From Desmonostoc vinosum HA7617-LM4 (GTDB lineage Bacteria; Cyanobacteriota; Cyanobacteriia; Cyanobacteriales; Nostocaceae): 64,000 nucleotides of DNA. Below the pieces are notes generated by a model that saw nothing but the letters and a program-made list of their open reading frames with translations, made no database searches and was not told the DNA's origin. How positions within the stretch are numbered: the first letter of the stretch is position 1; every line of letters starts with the position of its first letter. The stretch lies in the NCBI GenBank assembly GCA_019359515.1, contig JAHHHC010000003.1, positions 62,001 through 126,000 of the forward strand, in the 5' to 3' direction. The position numbers were made by a program, and so were the translations under genes. This document shows, in pieces, positions 1-8,954 of the stretch.

Positions 1-41
1 TTTCCGACGTTGGGAAGTCCGACAATTCCGGCTCTTAGCAT
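1..41 (-). CDS. ychF: YchF/Obg-like P-loop ATPase, N-terminus only
   Basis: Only the first 13 complete codons (MLRAGIVGLPNVG) and part of a Lys codon lie in the window; the rest runs off the left edge. Reading leftward from the ATG at 41, the residues form strand beta-1 and most of the Walker A/G1 loop (GLPNVGK) typical of YchF, a ribosome-associated ATPase of the Obg-related GTPase superfamily. The opening 'MLRAGIVGLPNVGK' is characteristic of YchF rather than Era, Der or Obg. The identification rests on this short stretch alone. Confidence 0.8.
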   Translation of the reverse strand, partial: MLRAGIVGLPNVG

Positions 42-86
42 TTTGGAGTTTAGATTTGAGATTTTGGATTAGAGTACAAAGATCAT

Positions 87-284
87 TTAAACAGGTTTAG
101 GAATCGTTTGCGGAATTGGCCCTGGAACTGTCTGAGGAATGGGAGCAGGTACGGGTTCTGGTACAGGCTCAGGTAAAGGTTGGGGAATTGTTGGCCCCGG
201 TAGAGGTTCAGGTTTTGGCAGAGGATTTGGTTCGGGATTAGGAATCGATGGTTCAGGTAAAGGGCCAGGAGTATGATAAATCAT
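87..284 (-). CDS. short proline-rich repeat protein (hypothetical)
   Basis: A 65-residue frame opening with ATG, composed almost wholly of Pro-Glu-Pro and Pro-Ile-Pro units (PxPEPxP). It has no signal peptide, membrane segment or recognisable domain. Its 5-6 residue periodicity reflects an imperfect DNA repeat, so it could be a real extended proline-rich peptide or an open frame created by repeat expansion. It lies about 45 nt downstream of the ychF start on the same strand. Function is unknown and coding status uncertain. Confidence 0.35.
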   Translation of the reverse strand: MIYHTPGPLPEPSIPNPEPNPLPKPEPLPGPTIPQPLPEPVPEPVPAPIPQTVPGPIPQTIPKPV

Positions 285-471
285 GATTCAGTCTAATTAA
301 ATTATTCGACTTTCCCAACCTAGATGACAATATCAGATGCTGACATCCACCCAAATACCTATACTTACTTTGACAAGGGGTGTAAGGATGTGGGGGACAT
401 TTGAATTGTAATTATCTAGTTTGGCATAACAGAGACTGAAGAACCAAAAATATTAAAATAGAACAGGCGAG

Positions 472-516
472 ACGCCCACCCCACAAGAGATTTGATTAAT
501 CTTGTCGGATGGGCGT
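472..516. repeat. GCCCACCCCACAAG hairpin repeat
   Basis: An outer stem ACGCCCA/TGGGCGT (472-478 with 510-516) and an inner stem ACAAG/CTTGT (483-487 with 501-505) are followed on the plus strand by a T-rich tail. It resembles a terminator, but no plus-strand gene precedes it. The same TGCCCACCCCACAAG core recurs at 59101-59115, so it is better read as a dispersed repeat. The rest of the 285-611 gap is AT-rich and holds nothing else I can identify. Confidence 0.55.
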
Positions 517-611
517 TTTGTTTGCTTTTTTATAAAAATAGCATTTTATATTTAATTTAAGTCAGCCTACTTAAAGGTTTTAGAAAACCTAGACTGTTTG
601 TTTTTCTTGTT

Positions 612-1010
612 TTAAACATCACCACAATATTTGGTAGCAATTAATTTATTATTTTTGTAAATTAATACTCTACCATAACCTGAATTTTTGATAGCAGCAT
701 ACAAATAATTTTTATTTCTAAATCTGTAAACTACCTCTCCATCTTGATTACGTCTAGCTGTACCACCACGAATTATCAAATCTGGTCGTCGCAATGTGGT
801 GGGAATATTATATGCTGAATAACTTAATACTCCATTATTGAGGCGAGAAACTTCAATATACACATCTTCAGCACTACAGCTAAATACTGATGTTGTCGCA
901 AGCGCAGAGGCCGGTATTCCTAGTGTGGCTGTGAATATCGAAGCAGCTCCGCAAACTGTAGCGAAAATACCGGAAATAGATTTTGTGCTTTTGCTGTAGA
1001 AGATTTTCAT
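612..1010 (-). CDS. secreted small hypothetical protein
   Basis: 132 residues. Residues 1-39 form a Sec-type signal peptide: basic start (MKIFYSKSTKS), hydrophobic core and an ASALA-type cleavage site. The mature domain of about 93 residues has two cysteines, one near each end (FSCSAE and KYCGDV), that could form a disulfide in the periplasm. It is rich in Tyr, Arg and Asn and looks beta-stranded. An AGGAAC purine tract precedes the ATG by about 5 nt, supporting this start. I do not recognise the family; this type of small secreted protein is common in Nostocales. Role unknown. Confidence 0.6.
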   Translation of the reverse strand: MKIFYSKSTKSISGIFATVCGAASIFTATLGIPASALATTSVFSCSAEDVYIEVSRLNNGVLSYSAYNIPTTLRRPDLIIRGGTARRNQDGEVVYRFRNKNYLYAAIKNSGYGRVLIYKNNKLIATKYCGDV

Positions 1011-1205
1011 GATAGGTTCCTTTAAGTTTGTATATATTTGCTCTACAAGCTTAAATTACCCTTTTTCAGATTTTGTTCAACATTTGAGCTAATAAATTTT
1101 GACTCGCTATTTTGTTTTTCAAATCAGACTTAACCATTCACATTAAGCGTTAGAATTTCGAGATCAAAGCTATAAAGATTTAATAAAATCTTGTAAACTT
1201 TGCGT

Positions 1206-1241
1206 AATTAATTACGAATTACGAATTACGAATTATTTAAT
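1206..1241. repeat. ATTACGA heptamer tandem repeat
   Basis: Four near-perfect units of the ATTACGA heptamer lie just upstream of the decarboxylase start. This is the short tandemly repeated repetitive sequence typical of heterocystous cyanobacteria. Other copies here lie at 6196-6225, 25625-25655, 55108-55141 and inside the composite repeats. Confidence 0.8.
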
Positions 1242-1262
1242 TCTGCCTGAGTACTCAACAAA

Positions 1263-2738
1263 ATGCTCAATCAAAACCAAACACCTTTATTAGATGCCAT
1301 CAAAACCTGGATGACACGTTCCCATGCTGCTTTTTACACTCCAGGACATAAGCAGGGAGAGGGAATCTCTGAACTATTGACTGATTTATTGGGTAAAGCC
1401 GTGTTTCGTGCTGATTTAACAGAATTAACAGGGTTAGATAATTTGTTTGCGCCTGGTGGTGCCATTCAAGAAGCACAACAGCTAGCGGCTGAGGCGTTTG
1501 GTGCTTCACAAACATGGTTTCTTGTCAATGGTTCCACTTGTGGAGTTGAGGCGGCAATTTTAGCTACCTGTGGTGTTGGGGATAAAATTATCTTGCCACG
1601 GAATGTACATTCTTCTGCGATCGCTGGTTTAATTCTCTCTGGTGCTACACCAATTTTTGTCAATCCTGAATATGACCTACTGTTAGATATTGCTCACAGT
1701 ATCACACCCTGTAATGTACAATCTGCACTCCAACAGCATCCCGATGCTAAAGCAGTGTTGGTAGTTTACCCCACATATTACGGTATTTGTGGTGATTTGC
1801 AGGCGATCGCTCACATTACTCACCAATACAATATTCCGCTACTGGTAGACGAAGCCCACGGCGTACACTTTGCTTTTCATCCTGAGTTACCCACCCCAGC
1901 CTTAACCGCAGGTGCTGATTTAACTGTACAATCTACCCATAAGGTACTTGGTGCGATGACGCAGGCATCAATGTTGCACACTCAAGGTGATAGGGTAAAT
2001 AGCGATCGCATCAGTAAAGCTTTACAACTTGTCCAATCTACTAGTCCTAGCTATTTACTATTAGCTTCGTTGGATGCAGCACGTCAACAAATGGCCACCC
2101 AAGGAAAAATTTTGATGTCCCGCACTTTGCAACTTGCAAAGGAAGCTAGAACCGAAATCAGCCAAATCGCTGGGTTATCGGTTTTGCATATCTCACCAGC
2201 AAAACAAACACCTGGCTTTATGTCTTTTGATCAGACACGGCTAACTGTCACCGTGTCCGATTTGGGTATCACTGGATTTGAAGCAGAGGAAATTTTAAAT
2301 GAAAAATTGGGCGTTACTGCTGAGTTTGCATCACAGCAACATCTGACTTTTATTATTAGTTTGGGCAATACTGTTGCTGATATTGAGCAGTTGGTGCAGG
2401 GTTTCGTTACGCTTGCCAAAGAATATCGTCGTACCAATTTAATGGTTAAAAACCCTGTTGAACACAATTTTATCAGTATACCAACTTATACTTTACATTT
2501 ATCTCCCAGAGAAGCTTTTTTTGCTACCAGCGAAACCTTGCCTCTAGAACAAACAAGCGATCGCATCTGTGCAGAAATCGTCTGTCCCTATCCTCCTGGA
2601 ATTCCCGTTTTAATGCCTGGAGAAATCATTACCAAATCTGTGATTAATTATCTACAAAAAATTCTGGCAATGGGAGGATTTATCAGTGGTTGTGTTGATA
2701 TTAGCTGCAAAACATTAAAAGTTTTAAAATCACGCTAA
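1263..2738 (+). CDS. fold-type-I Orn/Lys/Arg decarboxylase family PLP enzyme
   Basis: 491 residues, full length for the short (SpeA/YaaO-like) branch of the Orn/Lys/Arg decarboxylases. These decarboxylate a basic amino acid to a polyamine precursor in the cytosol. The N-terminal TPGHKQG signature is at residues 26-32, a PLP-stacking histidine sits in NVHSS (H116), the PLP-pyridine aspartate in VDEAHG (D196, with H199), and the Schiff-base lysine in STHKVLG (K227). The C-terminal domain (about 380-491) has the usual YPPGIPVLMPGE motif. The motifs firmly support the family; substrate (arginine, lysine or ornithine) cannot be assigned from sequence. Cyanobacteria also carry unrelated fold-III arginine decarboxylases. 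The gene appears monocistronic. Confidence 0.88.
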   Translation: MLNQNQTPLLDAIKTWMTRSHAAFYTPGHKQGEGISELLTDLLGKAVFRADLTELTGLDNLFAPGGAIQEAQQLAAEAFGASQTWFLVNGSTCGVEAAILATCGVGDKIILPRNVHSSAIAGLILSGATPIFVNPEYDLLLDIAHSITPCNVQSALQQHPDAKAVLVVYPTYYGICGDLQAIAHITHQYNIPLLVDEAHGVHFAFHPELPTPALTAGADLTVQSTHKVLGAMTQASMLHTQGDRVNSDRISKALQLVQSTSPSYLLLASLDAARQQMATQGKILMSRTLQLAKEARTEISQIAGLSVLHISPAKQTPGFMSFDQTRLTVTVSDLGITGFEAEEILNEKLGVTAEFASQQHLTFIISLGNTVADIEQLVQGFVTLAKEYRRTNLMVKNPVEHNFISIPTYTLHLSPREAFFATSETLPLEQTSDRICAEIVCPYPPGIPVLMPGEIITKSVINYLQKILAMGGFISGCVDISCKTLKVLKSR

Positions 2739-2860
2739 ATCATTATTTATAACTGAATTTAGCAACATCAGATTTTACATCATTATTGCAATTATGATAT
2801 CTTATAATAATTGACAAAATTAGCATAAGTGTATTTTTGAGAAAATCAGGCATAAAATCA

Positions 2861-3358
2861 ATGAAAATAAAACTTTTGATTTCAGCAATAGTACTTTCAT
2901 TTGCAACAAGTATTAATGGTGTCGTATTTGCTCAAACTCCAACGAATACAACTGCACCAGCTAGCAATACTGAAGATCCTGAAAAAATCAATAATATTAA
3001 GAAGTTATTAGAAATAACTGGTTCGAGAAATCTTTTTCAAAAGATAACTTCTCAATTGATAGGTACGATGAAGACAGAATACCCCGATGTCCCTCAAAAA
3101 TTTTGGGACAGTTTTATTGCTGAACTAAAACCAGATGACATGATCAATGAGATTATTCCTATTTATAGTAAATATTATACCAATGAGGAAATAAAACAAA
3201 TTATTCAGTTTTACCAAACGCCTGTAGGGAAAAAAACAATTACTATTCTTCCTCAACTGTCGAGTGAATCCGCAGCAATTGGCGTGAGATATGGAAAAGA
3301 AGCCGCTCAAAGAGCAATACAGAAATTGGAGGCAGAAGGCTATATTCGTCGCCAATAA
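2861..3358 (+). CDS. DUF2059 periplasmic protein
   Basis: 165 residues from the ATG at 2861. A longer TTG-initiated frame from 2837 is possible, but the ATG places a clean signal peptide (MKIKLLISAIVLSF..., cleavage after VFA-Q) at the N-terminus. A low-complexity Thr/Asn/Pro linker follows. The DUF2059 domain spans about residues 45-140, with its hallmark helix around FIAELKPDDM and the segment YYTNEEIKQIIQFYQTPVGK, where the F-Y-x-T/S-P-x-G-x-K motif is diagnostic. The family is widespread in Gram-negative envelopes and its molecular role is not established. A hairpin lies 37 nt after the stop. Confidence 0.8.
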   Translation: MKIKLLISAIVLSFATSINGVVFAQTPTNTTAPASNTEDPEKINNIKKLLEITGSRNLFQKITSQLIGTMKTEYPDVPQKFWDSFIAELKPDDMINEIIPIYSKYYTNEEIKQIIQFYQTPVGKKTITILPQLSSESAAIGVRYGKEAAQRAIQKLEAEGYIRRQ

Positions 3359-3394
3359 AAACTGGTGCTATGTTGCTTTAAACTGTTGATTAGT

Positions 3395-3425
3395 AATGGG
3401 TAATTAGTTATCTGCTATTACCCAT
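3395..3425 (+). terminator. hairpin after the DUF2059 gene
   Basis: A perfect 10-bp stem AATGGGTAAT/ATTACCCATT (3395-3404 with 3416-3425) with a 12-nt loop lies 37 nt after the stop codon. The trailing sequence is only moderately T-rich, so termination is plausible rather than certain. Confidence 0.5.
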
Positions 3426-3668
3426 TTCTTATTTGGATCAACTCAGACAAATCGACATTCTGTTTCAAACTCTGGTTCGTAACCATCCACCAAGGGAATT
3501 GGTATCAGCTACAAAATTTGTTTTTTGTGATCAGCAAGTTTGGTGGCAATAATTAGCAGTTGCTCATTCAGTTACTATTTTTAGGCACAATTCGTTATAC
3601 AATACAATTTTAAGAAATGTGAAATTTAATTGCATCTGTGTAAAAATCAGCTTCATATCAGTTGATTT

Positions 3669-6197
3669 ATGAGCCAGCCTGAATATACTACTAGCCAAAC
3701 AACTTCTTTCACAAACCACGATCGCAAACCTATTCACATCCCTGGCTCTATTCAACCTCATGGTGTACTACTGGCGCTGAGTATCGATTTAGTGATACTA
3801 CAAGTTAGTGATAACACTCTAGAGTACTTGGGCAAAGAGCCAGAAGATTTATTAGGTAAACCCCTAAGCTACTTGCTTGATGCTCCACAAGTCGCAGAGG
3901 TAGAGCAGTGCTTGGTAAAAAAAATTGGGAGTATTCATAATACTAGAGTATTAATTATTACTGAGAATCAGCAACGGTACTTTCATAGCATCATTCATCG
4001 CACAGAAGACACTGTCATCGTTGAACTACAACCCGCAGGCTTGCAGGAGGCGAGTTTTTTTAGCTGCCACGGTTTGATGAGTGAAGCGATCGCCAAAATG
4101 CAACAGACAGCAAACTTGACAGAATTTTTACATTTAGTAGCTGAAGAAGTCCGAGAAATTACAGATTTTGACCGGGTGATGGTCTATCAATTTGATCACC
4201 AAAAAGCAGGCTCAGTGGTTGCCGAAGTGAAACGAGAAGATTTGTCATCTTATCTGGGACTTCACTATCCGGCGACAGATATTCCAGCACAGGCAAGGGA
4301 ATTATATACGCGTTGCTTATTTCGATTTATCCCAGATTTAAATGCTCAACCTGCCAAGCTAATTCCAATTGAAAATCCCACAACACATCAACCCCTCGAC
4401 TTAAGTTTATCTGTACTGAGGAGTTTTGATGACTGTTGTGTTGAATATCATCGCAATATGGGAGTGACAGCTCTTTTAGTAATTTCGCTAATTCAAGAGC
4501 AAAAGTTGTGGGGATTAATTGCCTGTCATCATCAAACACCAAAGTACATTGCTTACGAAGTACAGAAAATATGTGAGTTTCTAGGGCGAATTATTTCGCT
4601 GGAATTAGCGCATAAAGTTAGTCAATCAGAATTAGACTATGAAGTAAAACTCAAATCGCTACAGTCTGAGTTTATCAAGTCAATTTCCCAAGCAGACAAT
4701 TTTATAGATGCCCTCATTAAACCTGAAATTAGCTTGCTGGATCTTGTCAGCGCTTCTGGAGCAGCGGTTTGTCTGGATAATGAAATTAACCTTGTATGGA
4801 CAACACCAAATATCGATGAGGTGCGTGCCCTAATTGAATGGACAGATATTCAAATTAGTGAGAATTTATTTTGCACCGATTCTTTAGCGAAACTTTATTC
4901 AGAAGCGATTAAATTCAAAGATACAGCCAGTGGCTTGTTGCTATTAAGAATTTCTCAAATCCGGCGTTATTATATCCTTTGGTTTCGCCCCGAAGTTATA
5001 CAAACAGTCCAGTGGGCAGGCGAGCCTCAAGAATCAATAAAAATTGAGGCAGATGGCAGCGTTACCCTGTGTCCGCGAAAATCCTTTGAAAGCTGGCAAG
5101 AAACGGTACAATTCACTTCTCTACCTTGGAAAGCTTGTGAACTTGATAGCGTTACGGCTTTAAGGAATGCGATCGTGGGTATTGTACTTTCTAAGGCAGA
5201 CGAATTAGCCAAAATCAATTTGGAATTAGAGCGTAGCAACCGAGAATTAGCCGCCTTTGCTTACGCTGCTTCCCACGATCTCAAGGAACCTTTACGGGGT
5301 ATTTATAATTTCTCAACAGTGCTGTTAGAAGACTACACCAAAGTTTTAGATGATGATGCGATCGAGTGCTTACAGACAGTAGTATCTTTATCTGTGCGAA
5401 TGGAAACCTTAATCAATGCCTTGCTGCGGCTCTCGCAACTAGGACAAGCACAACTACGCCTACAAGCCACTGATATTAACGAATTACTTCATCAAGTAAT
5501 TGATGTTTTTCGTGCTAGTCGCCAAGACTCTCAGCTTGTTGATATTCGTATTCCCCGACTCCTACCCACAATTCAGTGCGATCCTATTCTCGTTAACGAA
5601 GTCTTTAGTAATTTAATTGGCAATGCATTTAAATACAACGACAAGTCAGAACAATGGATTGAGATTGGCTACCTAGATAAAACAGAGGACGTTCCAGAGG
5701 ACGCGGGGACACGGAGACGCAAAGACACGGAGAAAGATAAAGATATCTCCGCGTCCCCCTACCCTTCTCTTCGAGACGCTTCGCTAACGGGAACGCTTTC
5801 AGCGAATGGGTTCGGAAGTAACGCTGCTACGGCGCTACCGCTAACGCTAACGGACTCGACGGAAACCGCAGCCACTGCGGTGAATGAGTTCCCTGGCATC
5901 AAGCAAGTAGCATCAAAGACTCCGACTTCCTCACCGCGTCATCTCCTCACCGCGCCCTCTTCTCAGTCTGCAATCACTTTTTACGTGCGTGATAACGGTA
6001 TTGGTATTCCAGAACATCATATGGAAACCATTTTTAAACTCTTTAAGCGGCTCCACTCCCAAGAAAAGTACGGCGGTGGAGCTGGTGCGGGGCTAGCTAT
6101 TGTGAAGAAGATTGTTGAATTGCACAATGGTCAAATCTGGGTAGAGTCTAGTGTAGGTGTTGGTTCAACATTCTATTTCACGCTGGATTTATATTAA
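3669..6197 (+). CDS. cyanobacterial phytochrome-like histidine kinase (PAS-GAF-PHY-HisKA-HATPase)
   Basis: 842 residues. PAS (about 18-125) opens with DRKPIHIPGSIQPHG and lacks the N-terminal biliverdin-binding cysteine of bacteriophytochromes. GAF (about 140-320) has the DIP motif (D204) and cysteines 256-257 in LRSFDDCCVEY, aligning with the CH chromophore motif of Cph1. PHY (about 330-510) keeps the tongue PRxSF motif (469-473). HisKA carries H536 in ASHDLKEPLRG, and HATPase has N (NLIGNAFKY, 648-656), G1 (DNGIGIP) and G2 (GAGAGLA) boxes. It should be a red/far-red sensor kinase binding phycocyanobilin. Residues about 672-767 are a foreign insertion made of repeat sequence within the ATP-binding domain. 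No Rcp1-type regulator lies next to it; the downstream gene is convergent. Confidence 0.92.
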   Translation: MSQPEYTTSQTTSFTNHDRKPIHIPGSIQPHGVLLALSIDLVILQVSDNTLEYLGKEPEDLLGKPLSYLLDAPQVAEVEQCLVKKIGSIHNTRVLIITENQQRYFHSIIHRTEDTVIVELQPAGLQEASFFSCHGLMSEAIAKMQQTANLTEFLHLVAEEVREITDFDRVMVYQFDHQKAGSVVAEVKREDLSSYLGLHYPATDIPAQARELYTRCLFRFIPDLNAQPAKLIPIENPTTHQPLDLSLSVLRSFDDCCVEYHRNMGVTALLVISLIQEQKLWGLIACHHQTPKYIAYEVQKICEFLGRIISLELAHKVSQSELDYEVKLKSLQSEFIKSISQADNFIDALIKPEISLLDLVSASGAAVCLDNEINLVWTTPNIDEVRALIEWTDIQISENLFCTDSLAKLYSEAIKFKDTASGLLLLRISQIRRYYILWFRPEVIQTVQWAGEPQESIKIEADGSVTLCPRKSFESWQETVQFTSLPWKACELDSVTALRNAIVGIVLSKADELAKINLELERSNRELAAFAYAASHDLKEPLRGIYNFSTVLLEDYTKVLDDDAIECLQTVVSLSVRMETLINALLRLSQLGQAQLRLQATDINELLHQVIDVFRASRQDSQLVDIRIPRLLPTIQCDPILVNEVFSNLIGNAFKYNDKSEQWIEIGYLDKTEDVPEDAGTRRRKDTEKDKDISASPYPSLRDASLTGTLSANGFGSNAATALPLTLTDSTETAATAVNEFPGIKQVASKTPTSSPRHLLTAPSSQSAITFYVRDNGIGIPEHHMETIFKLFKRLHSQEKYGGGAGAGLAIVKKIVELHNGQIWVESSVGVGSTFYFTLDLY
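5690..5950. repeat. in-frame repeat insertion inside the phytochrome gene
   Basis: The segment contains GACGCGGGGACACGGAGACGCAAAGACAC, the GACGC/GACAC array seen in intergenic DNA at 19200-19280 and 25700-25790, then CTTCGCTAACGGGAACGC and GCGCTACCGCTAACGC units like those of the composite palindromic repeat. It adds roughly 95 residues of low-complexity coding sequence between the N and G1 boxes without breaking the frame. Confidence 0.7.
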
Positions 6198-6277
6198 TTC
6201 GTAATTCGTAATTCGTAATTACGTTTAATGTGAATTAAGTTAGGAAAAATTGGTCTTGCTGATGTCATAAATCTTTG

Positions 6278-6370
6278 CCCTCACCCTAAATCCCTCTCCC
6301 AAATTGGGAGAGGGACTTTGAAATTGCTCCTCTTCTCCCACGCTTGGGAGAAGAGGTTGGGAGATGAGGG
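6278..6370. repeat. multi-hairpin repeat between convergent genes
   Basis: Two perfect stems, CCCTCTCCC/GGGAGAGGG (6292-6300 with 6306-6314) and CCTCTTCTCCCA/TGGGAGAAGAGG (6329-6340 with 6345-6356), sit inside an outer pairing CCCTCA/TGAGGG. It is a dispersed cyanobacterial palindromic repeat. Placed between convergent genes, it could terminate transcription from both sides. Confidence 0.7.
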
Positions 6371-6410
6371 CTATTGTTGCATTCATCAACGGTATTCCTA
6401 ATTCACATCA

Positions 6411-6478
6411 GACGTTAATTCGTAATTCGTAATGACGCTCGAGGACTCGCTACCGCTGCGCTAACGTAATTCGTAATC
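6411..6478. repeat. composite palindromic repeat, copy A
   Basis: TAATTCG heptamers flank a core reading GACGCTCGAGGACTCGCTAC followed by CGCTGCGCTAACG. The same core recurs at 11788-11910, 40319-40385 and 63733-63812, in both orientations. Confidence 0.7.
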
Positions 6479-6510
6479 TCAGCCTCTAATCCCTAGCCCC
6501 TAGTTTCAAG

Positions 6511-7569
6511 CTAGTATTGCTCAGTGTTGAATGAAGTAGACTCTTCTTCACCTGACATAGGCAAATCGTCAGGATTGACAGGTGTTTCTAGTTCATTTGG
6601 TGGTTGTTGTTCGGAAGTTTCTGCTTGGGAAGGTTGCTCTTGTATCTGGACAATTTGCTGCATTAACTGCTCGATTTTCTCAACTTGCTCGGTATTACCT
6701 TGCTCACGGTATTGATTACGGGCACGTTTTAAGGCACTACTAGCTTTTTTGATGTCGCCTTGATTATATAAAGTTACTCCTAAGTTGTAGTAGGCAGTAG
6801 CATTCTTGGGGTTTTGTCGAACAGCTTGCTGATAGACAGAAACAGCCTCTGCGGGTTGTCCGTTCATTGCTATTAAGCTTCCCAGGTTATTCTGGGCTGT
6901 AGCATTCTGAGGATCTAGCTTTAAGACTTGACGATAGGCAGCGATCGCAGGCTCTACTTGACCTTGCTGTTGCAGAGCGATCGCTAGGTTAAAATAGGCG
7001 TTAGCATTGCTACTATCCAAATTAATTGCTTGTTGGTATGCGGCGATCGCTTCCTCTAATTGTCCTTGTTCATACAGCACTAGACCCAAATTATACTGTG
7101 CTGCGGCCATGGAAGGATCGATTACCAAAGCTTGGCGGTAAGTGGTAATTGCCGCTTCTTTTTGTCCTTGTCGATGAAACGCTAATCCTAAGTTGTAATA
7201 AGCCTCACTATAGTTAGGATTAATTTTTACCGCGTCTGCATATTCTTGCATAGCTACATCTGGGCGATGTTGCAGCATAAAAATATTACCTAAATAATTC
7301 CGTGCCACTTCTAGGTTGGGATCTCGCCGTAACGCTTGACGAAAAGCATATTCTGCACCTTGTAAGTCTTGACGGTTGTAGCGTGTAACTCCTTGCTGAA
7401 AAAAGCTAGCTGCTACCAAATCTTGACTCATCGCGGTTTCTGCTAACAGCTTGCTATTTAAAAAATTAGTAAATGTTGGTGCAGCTAAAATCAAAAACAC
7501 TGAAGAACAAAAAACTGCCGCGTAGTAGTAACCGCGAAAACACAGTTTTAGCTGATACTTTTGAGACAT
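6511..7569 (-). CDS. TPR repeat protein, membrane-anchored
   Basis: 352 residues. One hydrophobic segment at about 13-33 (YYAAVFCSSVFLILAAPTF) acts as signal anchor or signal peptide. Seven tandem 34-residue tetratricopeptide repeats follow at about 50-290, each with the consensus A-x-YNLG...G-x-x-x-A-I-x-x-Y-x-x-A...P. The C-terminal tail of about 60 residues is acidic and rich in Gln, Pro and Ser, and looks disordered. TPR arrays are protein-binding scaffolds; the partner is not evident. It is probably on the periplasmic or thylakoid-lumen face. It is transcribed convergently to the phytochrome and downstream of queA on the same strand with a 165-nt gap. Confidence 0.85.
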   Translation of the reverse strand: MSQKYQLKLCFRGYYYAAVFCSSVFLILAAPTFTNFLNSKLLAETAMSQDLVAASFFQQGVTRYNRQDLQGAEYAFRQALRRDPNLEVARNYLGNIFMLQHRPDVAMQEYADAVKINPNYSEAYYNLGLAFHRQGQKEAAITTYRQALVIDPSMAAAQYNLGLVLYEQGQLEEAIAAYQQAINLDSSNANAYFNLAIALQQQGQVEPAIAAYRQVLKLDPQNATAQNNLGSLIAMNGQPAEAVSVYQQAVRQNPKNATAYYNLGVTLYNQGDIKKASSALKRARNQYREQGNTEQVEKIEQLMQQIVQIQEQPSQAETSEQQPPNELETPVNPDDLPMSGEEESTSFNTEQY

Positions 7570-7733
7570 GAATGGTATACCTATACTTATTCTTTTTGAA
7601 ATCCTTATAAGTCAGAGTACCCATCGTGAAGGCAAAAATTCCAAACCCCTGTGAGATGGGTGGGGACAGATGATAGGTGTTGTAAAATACCTATACCTGT
7701 GAGGCAGGGGGCAGGGGGAGAAATAAGAAACAC

Positions 7734-8954
7734 CTATTCCCCATTCCCTACAGCTTCTGGCAAGATTAGCATGGCGTCACCGAAAGAATAAAAGCGATAT
7801 TGAGAAGCGATCGCCACTTGATATATATTTAACAACCTTTGTCTACCAATCAAAGCACTTACCAGCATCAGCAAACTCGAACGCGGTAAATGAAAATTAG
7901 TAATCAGACCATCTACTATTTGCCATTGATAACCAGGATAGATAAACAAGCCCGTTTTGTCACAAAATGGTTGTAAATTACCAGACTGTGCTGCCCCTTC
8001 TAAAGCTCGCACTACCGTTGTACCCACGGCAATAATTCGTCCACCTGCTGCTTTTGTGGCATGGATTTGTTCTACCGTTGCCGCAGGAACTTCTATCCAT
8101 TCTTCATGCATTTGGTGAGTAGTAACATCTTCCACTTCCACAGGGCGAAAAGTTCCTACACCAACATGCAGCGTAATCGAAGCTTGATTAATCCCGCGAT
8201 CGCGTAACTTTTCTAGTAATTCTGGAGTAAAGTGTAACCCAGCCGTGGGGGCTGCGATCGCTCCTGGCTGTTGAGCATACACGGTTTGATACTGTTCCGC
8301 AACTGCTTGGGATGCATTGATATAAGGCGGTAAAGGCACTTCACCAAATACATCTAAAAGCTGCACTAAAGACATTCCCTGTGGCACATCAAACTGTAAA
8401 ACACGCCCCCCGGTTGCTGCATCTGTTGCCAGAACTGTAGCCGTGAGTTGGGGACACTTCGACAGGCTCAGTGCATCGCTGGGAACTGGGTAAGAATCTT
8501 TCCAATCCTTAACACCCGCCTCCCTAGCAGCAAACATAACCTTTGTTCCCAATTTGAAGCGTTTTCCTGGCTTAACTAGGGCTAACCAACAATTATGCTG
8601 TCGTTCTTCTAATAGCAATACCTCTATTTCAGCACCTGTGGATTTATGCCCATACAGTCGTGCTGGAATAACTTTAGTATTATTCATGACTAGCAAATCA
8701 TCAGGGCGCAGTAATTCGGGTAAATCATGGAAAATATGGTGCAGAGGTGCTGTTTCATTGCCTGTAGTACGAGAATTAATCACCAGTAACCGCGAACTAT
8801 CTCTGGGAACTACTGGGTTTTGGGCAATGAGTTCTGGAGGTAGTTCATAGTCATACCTAGCTAATGAACAATCTAATTCAACATCTTTTGCTGGTGGAAT
8901 AAAAGTTTCGTTAGAACTTGCCAGTGTTTTGAAGTTTTGATGTTCTTTCTGCAT
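7734..8954 (-). CDS. queA: S-adenosylmethionine:tRNA ribosyltransferase-isomerase QueA
   Basis: 406 residues. QueA transfers and isomerises the ribosyl group of SAM to 7-aminomethyl-7-deazaguanine in tRNA, giving epoxyqueuosine. Diagnostic motifs are [12 protein letters not shown] (34-45), [53 protein letters not shown] and [17 protein letters not shown]. The N-terminus is about 30 residues longer than usual before YDYELP, but no later Met fits, so the ATG at 8954 is kept. Residues about 150-169 ([18 protein letters not shown]) are extra relative to the family and encoded by a dispersed DNA repeat. The catalytic motifs are unaffected, so activity is likely preserved. Confidence 0.95.
   Translation of the reverse strand: MQKEHQNFKTLASSNETFIPPAKDVELDCSLARYDYELPPELIAQNPVVPRDSSRLLVINSRTTGNETAPLHHIFHDLPELLRPDDLLVMNNTKVIPARLYGHKSTGAEIEVLLLEERQHNCWLALVKPGKRFKLGTKVMFAAREAGVKDWKDSYPVPSDALSLSKCPQLTATVLATDAATGGRVLQFDVPQGMSLVQLLDVFGEVPLPPYINASQAVAEQYQTVYAQQPGAIAAPTAGLHFTPELLEKLRDRGINQASITLHVGVGTFRPVEVEDVTTHQMHEEWIEVPAATVEQIHATKAAGGRIIAVGTTVVRALEGAAQSGNLQPFCDKTGLFIYPGYQWQIVDGLITNFHLPRSSLLMLVSALIGRQRLLNIYQVAIASQYRFYSFGDAMLILPEAVGNGE
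8455..8479. repeat. CACTTCGACAGGCTCAGTG repeat within queA
   Basis: A 25-bp element, CACTTCGACAGGCTCAGTGC followed by ATCGC, lies in frame in queA. Related copies occur between genes at 19178-19197 (CACTTCGACTTCGCTCAGTG) and, reversed, at 54203-54228. Confidence 0.65.
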
